64,000 bases of DNA from Clarkia xantiana subsp. parviflora (Eukaryota > Streptophyta > Magnoliopsida > Myrtales > Onagraceae), in assembly GCA_036873135.1 (NCBI GenBank), contig JAPTYO010000015.1, forward strand, positions 6,929,387 through 6,993,386, given 5' to 3'. Shown one piece after another: positions 32,140-42,046 of the stretch (position 1 is its first letter; the number at the start of each line of letters is the position of its first letter). Made by a program: the position numbers and the translations under genes. The notes under the pieces are model-generated. The model made no database searches. It saw only the letters and a program-made list of their open reading frames with translations, and had not been told where the DNA came from.

Positions 32140-34468
32140 ATGAGTAAGTCTCATCCCTTTGTTTCGGATAACTTTGAGGGAGAGGTTGATGAGGGCACCG
32201 TGGATTCCGATTCTGGGTCTCGAAGTGGTGTACTTTTGGGACCGTCGGGTGACCGCGTGATACTAGAGAAGACTCAGGTATTTTTTCCCAACAAGCTTCC
32301 ACGCTCCAAGTTTGACCTCTATGTCTCGACCCGGGGCTGGTGTCCCGGCCTAGAGGTTTTGTATCCTTGGGATGTTGTAAAAGGGGTTGAGTTTGGTCGG
32401 CCCACCGTTCCTCCAGCTGAGTACGAGGCAGTCTACCTTTCACAGTTTCGAGAAGGGCTGCGGTTCCCCTACTGTCAGGATCTGGTCCGCCTTTGTCGAT
32501 ATTATAGGATTTCTCCCATCTCTATTACCCCACCAGGGTTTAGAGCTTGGACGTGTTTTCGGGTGCAATGTCATCTAAACTCCTGGGACTACTCGATAGT
32601 GTTGTTTCGAGCCTTCTACCGCCTGGGTAAGGCGGACGAGTCTGGGATGTGCACTTTCAGCTTGCGTTGGCCTCATATGACCGAAAAGGGATTTTCTTCC
32701 CTTGGCTTGCGCAGGGCGGGGTGGAATACTGAAGCGCGATTTTGTGAACGGTCGGACACTTCCCAGAATAAGTGGAAGTGTCAGTACTTCTTTATAAAGG
32801 ATGCGGGCACGACTTGGACGACTTCTCACATATTGGATGTCGATCCCGTTCCACGCTTTCAGGAGTTCTCTGATAGAGATAAGGTCGCTTTGAAGAAGAT
32901 CCACGCGGCGAATAGGGCGGGGGAGTACAGCCCCCTTTATCATGCTTCTGACGCCGAGCTGCTCGCGGCGGGCATTCACGTACGTCCTTCGGGGGAGGAG
33001 TTGGTATGTTTTGAAGTTTTGTAACATCTGCTCTTGTTTCCTTGTAGGTTGGTTTCTTAACAGACGCCCCTGTTTACAGGGTGGAGTTGCAGGCGGGTCT
33101 TCTCAGATTGTTCCCGGCCTAGACGATACTCTTCCTGTTGGCCCGGGTATGGGACTTGTGCCTTTTAAAGGTTTTGAGATTTTTCCCATGCTAACATGTT
33201 AATGGTCTTTTTGTGGTCGTCTTTGTAGGCTTGGAATTCCCGACGGCGGGGGGAGTTGTACCTGTCGGGGAGCACGATGCTGACGTTCGTTTCCCGAGCG
33301 ATCCTAGGAGGTTGACATCTGCCGGCATGCCTCTTGCTCCTTCCTGTGACAAAGGGAAAGGGCCTATGTATGCAGATTCGACCATGCCTGTCCCCCGTCG
33401 GGGAGCGGGCGTTCAGTGGAGTTGCCTCCCTTGGCAGGTGATTGTGGTTGACTTCTTGTTGTATTGGTATGGTTTGCCTTCTCCTAATGTGTTTGCTTTT
33501 GATGTGTAGTTGTTCCTACTCCTCCGGCTCTCCGCAAGTCTGATTTGATTTGCCGGCTTGATCGGGATGTGTCTGGGAATGAGTGGGCTCCGTATTCTCA
33601 GTCTACTGTCCGTTTTCCCAAGGATGTTTCCCTGAGCACACCTGCTGTTGGTGTGCGTGTGGTTCAGCGGTCTGTTCCGCCGTCTGACCGCAAGACGTAT
33701 CCCCGGGACCCTGAGGCTGCGCTGAAATGTGTCGAGGACTCGCTCGCGCGCTTTGCTCCTGTACGTTGTTTTCCTTTTGTGTTGGATCTATCACGTTTGT
33801 CTGGCTTCTTTGTGTGTGATGTGCTTGTGTTGTTGTTGCAGGTGAATGCCGTGATGACCAACCTTTCCTCCTTTGTTGTTGAGCTTGTTGAGGAGACGAG
33901 GGGTCTGCAGGATCGTCATGAGCACTTGTCTCAGGATGTTGTTGTGTTGAGGGAGAAGGCGCGCGCACATTCAGATGCTTCTTCCAAGGCTTCCGCTGAT
34001 CTCAAGGGAAGTCAGGATTGTGCGTCTCAGCTGGAGGCGGAGCTATTTGCCCTACTGCGCCAGGAGAAGGTCGATGAGGAGGCGCATGCTGTGGCGCTGA
34101 GGGACACCAAGGAGTCTCACGTTGCCCTGGGTGATCAGCTTGGGATGATTGAGTTTCCTACTACAGCTGATTACCCAAAGCTTCTCGAGAAGGCACGTGA
34201 TGATCGCATGGAGTCCTTCTCTGTGGATTACTTCAGGAGGGTATACTCTCTTGCCCCTGATTTTCCTTTCCAGAGTGCTGGTCCATATACTGGCTATGCC
34301 CTTGGGGCTATTGCGGGGATCCGAGCGGGTGGTGGAACGAGTGGTTTGACGGGACAGGTGTCCGTCCCTGTTGGTGATGATCGCCGTGGTGCTTTCAAAG
34401 GCCTTGTGCAAGATGTTTTTATGACTGACGCCTTTGGTTCTGGTGCTCCTGACGTTGGGTCAGGTTGA
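32140..34468 (+). CDS. Antisense additional gene of element C (putative gypsy-type transposon protein)
   Basis: This gene runs opposite to Gag. Exon 1 (32140 to about 33003, 288 codons) reads FFPNKLPRSKFDLYVSTRGW, GVEFGRPTVPPAEYEAVYLS and LRFPYCQDLVRLCRYYRIS. It resembles the plant family called putative gypsy type transposon (Transposase_28-like), whose function is unknown. Likely introns are 33004-33228 (GTATGT...TTTGTAG, perhaps with a small exon inside), 33438-33509 and 33761-33841, all with GT-AG ends. The last exon (33842-34468) encodes an acidic coiled coil (VVELVEETRGLQDRHEHL, ASQLEAELFALLRQEK) and ends at TGA 34466-34468. Antisense extra frames in the 3' region are known for Tat-lineage elements. 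The splicing is predicted only; the whole frame looks undamaged. Confidence 0.7.
33438..33509 (+). other. Predicted intron in the antisense gene
   Basis: 72 bp, GGCAG|GTGATT at the 5' side and TTTGATGTGTAG at the 3' side; T-rich throughout. The next predicted intron is 33761-33841 (GTACGT...TTGTTGCAG). Confidence 0.55.
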
Positions 34469-34849
34469 TCTTTCTTTGTTTTTTCTTGTGTATATACGGT
34501 TGCTCCCCTTGCATGGGTGAGATTTTGACGGGGTGCGTCTTGGGCTTGACTTTTATGCTGGCTGGATGTCTTTATTTTTCAGACCTGCCATATTATATAT
34601 ATATGCCTGACATGAGATGTTAGAAAGATATAATACTTAGTATTATTTTGCATCTTCCTTTATTGCTGTCTCAATAACTTGTTCTCTTTTGGAAGAGTGT
34701 AGCTCTGTTGACAGGTCGATTTCCTTAATCCGATGGTTTTCCTTAGGAAATTGCATCTCTGTTGGTGGTGGGATGCGGATGAATTAGTATTACCGGCACC
34801 CGTGGCTTTGTAAGGAGGATGATCCATGTTGAACTGCTTGTCTTCCTTT
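34469..34849. other. Spacer after the antisense gene
   Basis: T-rich sequence with TATATATATAT at 34593; probably 3' UTR of the plus-strand transcript. No gene. Confidence 0.45.
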
Positions 34850-35675
34850 ACAAGGATGTAAATAGATTAGTATGTTCACATACTTGATGCTGCGGCGAAG
34901 TGTGGATAGATTAGTACGTCCGACCCTTGCATTTGTTTGCGAGGGAGGATTCCTAATGATCCGTATGTCCCCCGACTTTTTGCAAGGATGTGAATAGATT
35001 AGTACGTTCACATCCTTGTATTGCGGCGAAGTGTGGATAGATTAGTACGTCCGACACTTGCATTTGTTTGCGAGGGAGGATTCTCAATGATCCGCTTGTC
35101 CCCCGACTTGTTGCAAGGATGTGAATAGATTAGTACGTTCACATCCTTGTATTGCGGCGAAGTGTGGATAGATTAGTACATCCGACACTTGCATTTGTTT
35201 GCGAGGGAGGATTCCTAATGATCCGTATGTCCCCCGACTTTTTGCAAGGATGTGAATAGATTAGTACGTTCACATCCTTGTATTGCGGCGAAGTGTGGAT
35301 AGATTAGTACGTCCGACACTTGCATTTGTTTGCGAGGGAGGATTCTCAATGATCCGCTTGTCCCCCGACTTTTTGCAAGGATGTGAATAGATTAGTACGT
35401 TCACATCCTTGTATTGCGGCGAAGTGTGGATAGATTAGTACGTCCGACACTTGCATTTGTTTGCGAGGGAGGATTCTCAATGATCCGCTTGTCCCCCGAC
35501 TTTTTGCAAGGATGTGAATAGATTAGTACGTTCACATCCTTGTATTGCGGCGAAGTGTGGATAGATTAGTACGTCCGACACTTGCCTTTGTTTGCGAGGG
35601 AGGATTCCCAATGATCTGCTTGTCCCCCGACTCTTTGCAAGGATGTGAATAGATTAGTACGTTCACATCCTTGTT
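34850..35675. repeat. 131-bp tandem repeat with two stem-loops per unit, about 6 copies
   Basis: TGCAAGGATG recurs at 34981, 35112, 35243, 35374, 35505 and 35636, exactly 131 bp apart. Each unit has GGATGTGAA, TAGATTAGTACG, TTCACATCC (a perfect 9-bp stem with a 12-base loop). It also has GTGTGGA, TAGATTAGTACG, TCCGACAC (a nearly perfect stem with the same loop). The partial first copy near 34855 has TTAGTATG in the loop. Confidence 0.93.
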
Positions 35676-36033
35676 GACATTATTTTGTCTCCTTGCGTGC
35701 GTCGCGCTTCCTCTGTCTTGAATACAGGCATGAGCTTCGCTTAGTCTTGCTTTGATATCTTTTTGATGGCTTTTCTTGTTGGTTGCCCTTTCTGCGTATA
35801 GAGTTAGGGCCTTTGTTGATGATGCATGTGGCTTGTTCCTGGTTTTGGACCGGGGTAGCTTGCCATTACATAGTGATTTTTCCTACGCAAGGAGTGAACT
35901 TCATTAGTCTTCTTGTTTATTTACAAGGGATGTGCATGGATGGAGTCAACTGATCTTCCATCCTAAACGTTCTACTCAGTACTTGAAAAGTAAAGATAGA
36001 GTATGTGCATGTCATAGGGGAAGGATTATTCCC
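35676..36033. other. Spacer between repeats and Gag' stop in C
   Basis: Unique sequence with no recognised gene, in the place where polymerase would lie in an autonomous relative. Confidence 0.5.
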
Positions 36034-37215
36034 TTAGTGACGGTTTGATAAAGCTGGCTTCTCGCATGCAATGTAGGAGCGCAGAGCTCCTTGTTTGATC
36101 AGTTCCTCGATTCTGTTGCGTAGAGAGGGGCACCCATTCGTGCTGTGACCCCATCTGTTGTGGTAGTGGCACCACATTTCTGGATTCTTCCTGAGGAAGG
36201 CAATCCGGATCTCGCTTGGAGGAGGTAAAACATCCTTCAGGATGGTCTTGAACAACTCTTCCACCTCTATGTTCAGAGGTGTATATTCGCCATCTTGGTT
36301 GTTGTTCAAGTCTTGTCTTGCACGCTTGTGTTCGCGCGCCTCTTCTTGTTCTGCGGGTGGGATAAACCACCCCAGCTCGTTCGCGACCTCGATTGCTGTT
36401 TCCATCTTCTCTTTCAAGTCAGCCATAGATTTGGTTGTTCTCCACCCTTGTGTTCGTCCGAATAGGAGGAATGTAGGTGAGTTCATGTTCAGGAAAAAGG
36501 CATTGGTCACGGCTGACTTTTCTGCCAAACTTGAAGTTGCATTTATGGCGAATCGCTTGAAGTAACTCTGGATGGATTCCGACTCCCCTTGTTTGATGTC
36601 CCATATGCTTGGGAGCATTGGGGTTTGAAATGCTGGGGGTCTGTCTCCTTTGCTCATCATTTCGTCAAATCGCCTTTCCACTTCAGACTTGGAACATTGT
36701 CCCCTTTCAATGACCGCTATGTCCAGGCGGTTCTTGCATCTTAGGGCGTTGACATAGCATTTTCGTGCTGTCGTCTGATCGCCCAAGACTTCACCTATTC
36801 CTCCCCTTAGGCGGTATTTCAGCTTTTGATGTGCCGTTGAAGGCACCATCTCGTAGGGATTTATCGTTGTTCTTCCGAGAATTCCGTTGTAAGCGCCAAG
36901 GCTCTCGACGATCACAAAAGTGATGTCGATTTTCATTGCGTTCCATCCTTCTCCTATCACAGTGGGATGGGTGATCATCCCCAGTGGGTATGTAGCAGCT
37001 CCAGCAAAGCTTACTAACGGGAAATTTCCCGGCTTCAGGTCCTCTCTCTTCATTCCCAGCTGTTCGAGGACATTGATATGGAGGATGTCTGACGAGCTTC
37101 CTCCGTCGACTAGAATTCTTTTGACGTCGAACCCGTTGATTTCCATCGTTATTACTAACGCGTCATCATGCGGGTAGACGATGTGTGCCATGTCTTTTCT
37201 CGAGAATCCTATCAC
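36034..37215 (-). CDS. Protease - second Gag-like segment of element C (393 aa)
   Basis: This frame is the counterpart of residues 558-954 of the element B polyprotein. It has the protease-like ILVDGGSSSDILHINVLEQL (D37-G-G-S-S), GRTTINPYEMVPSTAHQKLK, and a second Gag-like region (SIQSYFKRFAINATSS, NMNSPTFLLFGRTQGW, SMADLKEKMETAIE). The CHHC knuckle is C349, H352, H357 and C362, followed by RNRIEELIKQGALRSYI. It overlaps the end of the Gag frame by four bases, but sequence similar to B (YGKRKKPEEEDPVIGFSRKD) runs upstream in this frame. The break therefore looks like a one-base shift near 37360, or programmed frameshifting. The first methionine is only the first ATG in the frame. Confidence 0.8.
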   Translation of the reverse strand: MIGFSRKDMAHIVYPHDDALVITMEINGFDVKRILVDGGSSSDILHINVLEQLGMKREDLKPGNFPLVSFAGAATYPLGMITHPTVIGEGWNAMKIDITFVIVESLGAYNGILGRTTINPYEMVPSTAHQKLKYRLRGGIGEVLGDQTTARKCYVNALRCKNRLDIAVIERGQCSKSEVERRFDEMMSKGDRPPAFQTPMLPSIWDIKQGESESIQSYFKRFAINATSSLAEKSAVTNAFFLNMNSPTFLLFGRTQGWRTTKSMADLKEKMETAIEVANELGWFIPPAEQEEAREHKRARQDLNNNQDGEYTPLNIEVEELFKTILKDVLPPPSEIRIAFLRKNPEMWCHYHNRWGHSTNGCPSLRNRIEELIKQGALRSYIACEKPALSNRH

Positions 37216-38945
37216 GGGGTCCTCCTCTTCTGGTTTCTTTCTTTTTCCATATTTGGGGAGTGTGCTTGCTTGCGCAGCGTATACATCCCTTGTGTTGGAG
37301 ACTTGTCCTCCTGCAGCTGGACCACCATGAATGACATTAATAACTCCCCTCTTTTTAGGAGGGGGTTGTCATTGGTCTTCTCTTTTCCTTTCTCCTTTGG
37401 CGTGAATTTTCTTTTCACCTTCTCAATCTTTCCCCCCTGGTCGACGTAGTGCTTAAGTCCGCCTTCTTGTATGATTCGATTGATTTGGAACTTAAGGCTT
37501 CTACAGTCGTCTGTTTCATGGCCGTTAACTTCGTGGCTTTCACACCACTTGTCTTGCTCCTTCCCTAGCTGGCCTTTTCTGAAACTGAATGGCTCTTTCC
37601 AGAGGTTTTGTTCTTTCATTTCTTTCAGTATGACACTCAGGGGAGCGTTCAAACGGATTAGCTCAATGGTGTTGACGTCTGGATTCTTGTCTTCTTCAAT
37701 GTTGAATGTTCTCTTCTGGGGCGGAGTCCACTGTTTTTGTTGGGGGGTTTGGTTCTGTTTCGGGGGGCCTGGCTTACTTTCATCTTTCTTGTTGCCGGGC
37801 TTACCCCACTTGTCCCGTGCTGTCATTTTGTAATGCTCAGCATCGATGTACTCTTTTACTCTTGCCACGAGTTCTTCCATTGTTTCCGCCGGTCTTGTAG
37901 AAAGCTTTTGGCCCAAGTCGTACCCGTGCCTACCCAGGTTTCTGACAAAGGCATGGATGATTTCTATCTCTGCGATGTTCGTTTGGATTTCCGAAATGTT
38001 TTGATTAAATCGGATGTAGTAGCTTGCGAGGGACTCATTCCACTCTTGCTTGACGTCATCCAAGGCATTTGATCCTTTGATAATCGAACGTTCTCCCATG
38101 TAACGTTGGATGAACTTTTCTTTGAGGGACTGCCACGAGTCTATGCTTTTCTTTGGTAGGGAGAAGAGCCAGTGTGCGGCTGGTCCGCCTAACGTTTGGG
38201 GGAACGTCATGGCTATGTGGTGAGGGTTGTCTGTCCTTCCCAAAAGCATTACTTCATGCTGCTGCACATGCTCTATCGGGTCTCCCTTGCCTCGGTACTT
38301 TTCCGGTCTTAGATTATACAGTGCGTCTGGGACGCGACTGTACACCAGCTCGTCAGTGAAAGGGTAGGATGTGGTGTCTACCAATGTGTTCATCCCTCTC
38401 ATTTTCCTTTGCTTTATCTTCTTTTCGATCAGCTTTTCAAGCATTTCCTCCGTCAGCCCGGTGACTGGGTTACCCTGATTTTGGGGGTATGCTTCTTGTC
38501 CCATGCTTGCTCCTTGTTGGGGAAATTGTGCCTGCGTCGGGTTGTATTGAGAATATCCACCTTGATATCCCTGAAATGTTTGAGACGGCTGCCTCCAGGC
38601 TCCTTCATTGAATGGCCCTGCTTGGTAAGGTGTTTGGGAATGTGAGAGCTCCTGTCTTGTCCCTTGTTGGGGGAACTGCCTGCTTTGCTGCGCGTTCCCG
38701 TGAAAGGTCGGGGTTTTTGAGATTGTAGGGCCTCTCTGCTGAGGTGCATTCATTGGAGGCGCCTGCCTTGGTGGCGGGGGCATATTTGCTTGTTGCGCAG
38801 GAGGGGGTGGTGGCGCCCCGTATCCTTGGTTGCGCAATGCCTCTCTCAGATGAAGCAGCTGTTCGAGTGCTGCCATCATTTCCGGGGTGACTGTAGGTGC
38901 AGTCTGTGCCCCTGGTGCCTGGTTGTATGCTCCAGCGTTTGGCAT
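37212..38945 (-). CDS. Gag of element C (577 aa)
   Basis: The capsid-type protein that would package element RNA. It has a proline/glutamine-rich N-terminus with MMAALEQLLHLREALRNQGY, then the Gag domain at about residues 195-370 (SRVPDALYNLRPEKYRGK, AAHWLFSLP, FIQRYMGERSIIKGSNALDD, ASYYIRFNQNISEIQ, RPAETMEELVARVKEYID). The CHHC knuckle is C468, H471, H476 and C481. The last 45 residues (after about NDNPLLKRG) are in a different frame from the B-like continuation, so the C-terminus is probably altered by a frameshift. Upstream, the frame continues to a leader at 39209 with one stop codon between (39033-39035). Confidence 0.85.
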   Translation of the reverse strand: MPNAGAYNQAPGAQTAPTVTPEMMAALEQLLHLREALRNQGYGAPPPPPAQQANMPPPPRQAPPMNAPQQRGPTISKTPTFHGNAQQSRQFPQQGTRQELSHSQTPYQAGPFNEGAWRQPSQTFQGYQGGYSQYNPTQAQFPQQGASMGQEAYPQNQGNPVTGLTEEMLEKLIEKKIKQRKMRGMNTLVDTTSYPFTDELVYSRVPDALYNLRPEKYRGKGDPIEHVQQHEVMLLGRTDNPHHIAMTFPQTLGGPAAHWLFSLPKKSIDSWQSLKEKFIQRYMGERSIIKGSNALDDVKQEWNESLASYYIRFNQNISEIQTNIAEIEIIHAFVRNLGRHGYDLGQKLSTRPAETMEELVARVKEYIDAEHYKMTARDKWGKPGNKKDESKPGPPKQNQTPQQKQWTPPQKRTFNIEEDKNPDVNTIELIRLNAPLSVILKEMKEQNLWKEPFSFRKGQLGKEQDKWCESHEVNGHETDDCRSLKFQINRIIQEGGLKHYVDQGGKIEKVKRKFTPKEKGKEKTNDNPLLKRGELLMSFMVVQLQEDKSPTQGMYTLRKQAHSPNMEKERNQKRRTP

Positions 38946-39032
38946 TCCATATGGTTGCTCCTGTGTGTTGAAGGTTTGATGGGCGAAGCCTGGAGGAGCG
39001 TTGGTTTGCTGTGTGCCCCCTTGCGCGTTACT

Positions 39033-39209
39033 TCAAGAGTGTGTGCTTCTTGTTGGCATAGACGAGGCGACTGAGGCCTCGCCTTGGCTCTGCGGGGGGT
39101 TTCTCTGCGGAGGAGATCTCATGCTTGACTCCGGGGCCGGAGTTTTCCTTGGACGTCCTGGTCCTCTTCTCTTCGTCTTAGTCGGCGGTGGCTGCTCGTT
39201 GCTTGCCAT
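39033..39209 (-). CDS. Gag leader of element C with AT-hook-like motif (58 aa)
   Basis: Starts at ATG 39207-39209, just inside the primer site: MASNEQPPPTKTKRRG, then PGRPRKTP and a serine-rich tail, ending at TGA 39033-39035. It is in the same frame as the Gag start at 38945, and the sequence between reads without another stop. It is therefore either the true N-terminus of Gag with one stop mutation, or a stop that is read through. The GRPRK core resembles an AT-hook, which binds the minor groove of AT-rich DNA. Confidence 0.5.
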   Translation of the reverse strand: MASNEQPPPTKTKRRGPGRPRKTPAPESSMRSPPQRNPPQSQGEASVASSMPTRSTHS

Positions 39210-39230
39210 GCCGTTGGTCCTGTGGGTGAT

Positions 39231-39247
39231 CCGCAGACGGCGCCAAG
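39231..39247 (-). other. Primer-binding site, element C
   Basis: Minus strand CTTGGCGCCGTCTGCGG next to the 5' LTR; TGGCGCCGT core as in elements A and B. Confidence 0.65.
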
Positions 39248-40090
39248 TGTTTCGACCAAGTTATTGCGGGTTGCCCGCTGAATAACTCGCCGAAGTCTTC
39301 GGGTTGGGTGTGAGTCAAGTCCGTTCTCTAAGGTCGCGTGCGGGCCTTAGTTTCGTCTTCTGAACGGCGGTAAGTCCTCTGGGTTCTCTGGAAGATCGTC
39401 TGTCTGCCCCTGCGAAAGGAGCATTACCAAGCAGTCCCCGTGGAGAGGGGGGGGTGCTTGGTGCGCTCGCTCCGACGATCAACATTAGTCGGCTTCTAGA
39501 GAGAGAAAGAGAGGGTTTTCTAGAGAGAGGTCAGAGCTTTTCCCATTCTCACCCAAAGTGACTTAGAAAATGACTTGAAAATGTTTACCCCCAAGGTGGC
39601 TATTTATAGGCAACCTTGGACCGTAAACCGGTTTTGACCCGGTTCGATGTGGAAATGTGAACCGGGATGCAGGGGAGAGCTTTGGGAAAAGGACTCTGAC
39701 GCGCGTCTCAGGCGGCTGTCACGAGCGGGACGCGCGCGCCTTTGAAACATAGGTCTCGGACACATAGGAGTTAGTTAAAGATCGAGTCTCCTATACGTTC
39801 GGGACAAAATGGGGGGTGTACGCGACACCCCCCGGGTGTTGAGCTTACCCGGAATTCCGGGTAAGCCTAGGCTTACCTGGAATTTCCGGGTAAGCTAAGC
39901 TTACCCGGAAATTTCGGGTAGGCTTAGCTTACCCGGAATTTTCCGGGTAAGCCCCCCGGGGATGTCGGGCAAGTTCGCGACTTGCCCGGTTTCCCCCGGT
40001 TAGCTCGAAATTGGGGAATCGTAAAGGGTCTTGCGCGTGTATGAGGTCCGAAAAATTAAGACCGAGCCCGAATCATGCGTATATCCATCA
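39248..40090 (-). repeat. 5' LTR of element C
   Basis: 843 bp, with minus-strand TATA box at 39600-39609. Positions 39840-39952 hold four tandem palindromes of TTACCCGGAATTCCGGGTAA type (the first is perfect); the 3' LTR has fewer. Confidence 0.92.
39600..39609 (-). promoter_or_regulatory. TATA box of 5' LTR C
   Basis: CTATAAATAG on the minus strand, about 490 bp from the upstream edge of the LTR. Confidence 0.7.
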
Positions 40091-40578
40091 GGGGTCAAAC
40101 CCCGAGCCCATTCCTATGATGCAAACAGTGATGAAGATGAGGTTAAGCTTTTTCCGTTGTTGATACTCACAAGCAAAGCTTTTAATGATTCGTAAGGAGA
40201 ACTCAGAGTCGTGATGATGCTCTTGAGACATAGAATCACCTATGCGAGTGAGAAGTGGGGCCGCTTCGAAAGGAGTTGTTGAGGGCGCAACTCTTAGAAA
40301 CGCTTGAAGAACCAGGCTAGTGATCCGGGCTTAGGGATCACAGGGCGTGAACCGAACTATACTAGGAAGGTACCTGTGTGGGTTATGTCGTCATTTACAC
40401 CAACGACAGTCGGTTCAAGGACATCGCATCTACCGACCAGTCAGTAGAGAAGGCATGATCTCACAAGGGATAGGTTCAAAGGGGTTACCCCTACCTATTC
40501 TTTGCAGGTATTGACGTTGAACACAACTTTCGAGTCTAGAGCTACCGTTAGGTTTCAATTTCCATTCATGTGGGGGAT
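40091..40578 (+). pseudogene. 3' untranslated part of the copia element
   Basis: Continues the copia sequence interrupted at 29484 (target duplication GGGGT). It is non-coding and ends with the polypurine tract ATGTGGGGGAT (40568-40578) immediately before the LTR. Confidence 0.75.
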
Positions 40579-41537
40579 TGTTGGTCGTAAGGCCTTGTGG
40601 CCTTAATGAGCTTGTTTTATTTAGCCCATGAACTTGGCTGTTAATGGAATTTCACTTGCCATGCATTTCTTAATGCATTTAGAAGTACCACACCGGCCAA
40701 AACTAGTGTTTTACACTAGTTTATATTGGCCAACTCAATTTATAGTTGTAACAAGTTCTAGATGGAAGGCTCTCTCCACGCGCGCAGGGGAGGGGGGGGG
40801 GGGTGCAGTCAAGTGGATCGAATACCCACCCCGGTAAGCTTGGCTTGTGTGCGTGCACGCGACGTGTGTACACGAATGTAATTAATGCGTCCAATTTGGA
40901 CAGAATAAATGTCGAAAATATTCTAATGGAATCTCGGAATTAATGCATCCTTGAGCCATCTGCACTATAAATAGAGACCCTTCTCCCCACATTCAAAACA
41001 CCAATCCGAAAAATCTCTCTCATATTACTACTGCTCTCTCTTCTCTTCCTGTAATCTGCGAGTTTGCTATCAGGTGGTTCATATTGGTGTTTAGTTCTAA
41101 TCTGTTTGATTAATTTTTATTCGTTTATTCTGCTGTCGTCGTCGGCATCTCTTTTAAAAATCATGTTGTGTTCAGGTATTGAGTTCGGTTCGGTCAAGCG
41201 TGTTTCGTGCATAACACGATTTGACGACACTGTTGAATCATGGGAGGTGATCGTCCCCTATTTAAACTCATTTGCATAACCCGAGGGTGGAGTGCGGCGA
41301 AATTGCCTTAAGGAGACCGTGATCAGCACGGGCCTCAGTATTAAAATCACGTTTTCGTCTTTCTCGATTTTACGTGTAATTTCAGAGTTGTTAATATCTT
41401 GCATTATAATTTTGTATAGTTATATGTAAGAACTTGAAATTTGACTATTTACATTTTAGTCCCTGAAATTTCAAATATTGCAAATTGATCCCTCAACTTT
41501 TTTTATTTTGCAGTTTTGACCCTGATATTTGCCAACA
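40579..41537 (+). repeat. 3' LTR of the copia element
   Basis: 959 bp with ends TGTTGG and CCAACA (exact inverted repeats). TATA box CTATAAATAG at 40965-40974. A G-run at 40789-40802 has 12 or more Gs. It is related to the inverted solo LTR at 60490-61270; the block AAATTTGACTATTTACATTT near its end is shared. Confidence 0.85.
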
Positions 41538-41720
41538 CAAAATATAGCAAAAACCCAAAAGTATTAGTTAATCGACATATCAACCACATATAATCATATA
41601 TAATATATTTTGTGCTTTAACCTGATTGATAAACAAAATAACATTCTAATTAATATCTGAATTACTTCTTTCCATTCGTCATTGGACCTATTGTATAACA
41701 TCTTAAGTCATTAGCATCAC
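41538..41720. other. AT-rich spacer
   Basis: Flank of the copia LTR; no gene seen. Confidence 0.5.
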
Positions 41721-42046
41721 AACACTAATTAGTCATGGACCAAGAATCTGTCAAGACGACTGTGATAAAAATTGTGACACAGAATCAATAATATTTCAAG
41801 TGTTAAATATAAGTATAGTCAATTCGTTATCCGACAACTTTACACACTATATGACATCAATATATGTAGCTAAAAAACAATGTAAGAAAAAATTGAAGGG
41901 TCAATCATTTCAACTGCTCCACTACACAACCGCTTATGCAACTATTATGACACAAATGGTGGGTCATTTAGTTTACATTAATTAATTATATAAAGTATTT
42001 GCTCTCATTTATCAAGCATGCAGACTCTAAATACGGAAATGTAGGA
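41721..42046. repeat. 326-bp direct repeat, copy 1
   Basis: Matches 59194-59519 over exactly the same length with only about two differences seen. It begins AACACTAATTAGTCATGGA and ends CGGAAATGTAGGA. The small frame 41800-41985 is shared by both copies and has no recognised domain. Right after it, LTR D begins. Confidence 0.93.

Larger units (their letters stand above)
29485..40090 (-). mobile_element. LTR retrotransposon C, gypsy/Tat-like, non-autonomous
   Basis: A complete 10.6-kb element read right to left, with a perfect 5-bp target duplication GGGGT (29480-29484 and 40091-40095), inserted into the 3' end of the copia element. Order: 5' LTR 39248-40090, primer site, leader and Gag (39209-37212), protease-Gag' (37215-36034), a 131-bp repeat array, an antisense plus-strand gene (32140-34468), polypurine tract and 3' LTR 29485-30270. 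The LTRs are nearly identical apart from a palindrome-rich block, so insertion was recent. No reverse transcriptase or integrase was found. Confidence 0.92.
26998..41537 (+). mobile_element. Ty1/copia element, 5'-truncated and twice interrupted
   Basis: A plus-strand copia element from the GAG-pre-integrase region to its 3' LTR. It is interrupted by a foreign LTR fragment (27491-27987) and by element C (29485-40090). The pieces are 26998-27490, 27988-29484, 40091-40578 and the LTR 40579-41537. The 5' LTR and Gag are missing. The coding part is broken by a stop at 27133, replacement of the integrase core, a stop at 28819 and a frameshift near 29003, so it is dead. Confidence 0.85.

Noticed and set aside
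32575..33027. Minus-strand frames opposite the antisense gene of C
   Set aside because: They are shadows of the plus-strand exons, whose protein matches a known plant transposon-associated family.
34850..35675. CRISPR-like regular repeats
   Set aside because: The whole 131-bp unit is repeated, with no unique spacers, and the setting is a plant retrotransposon.
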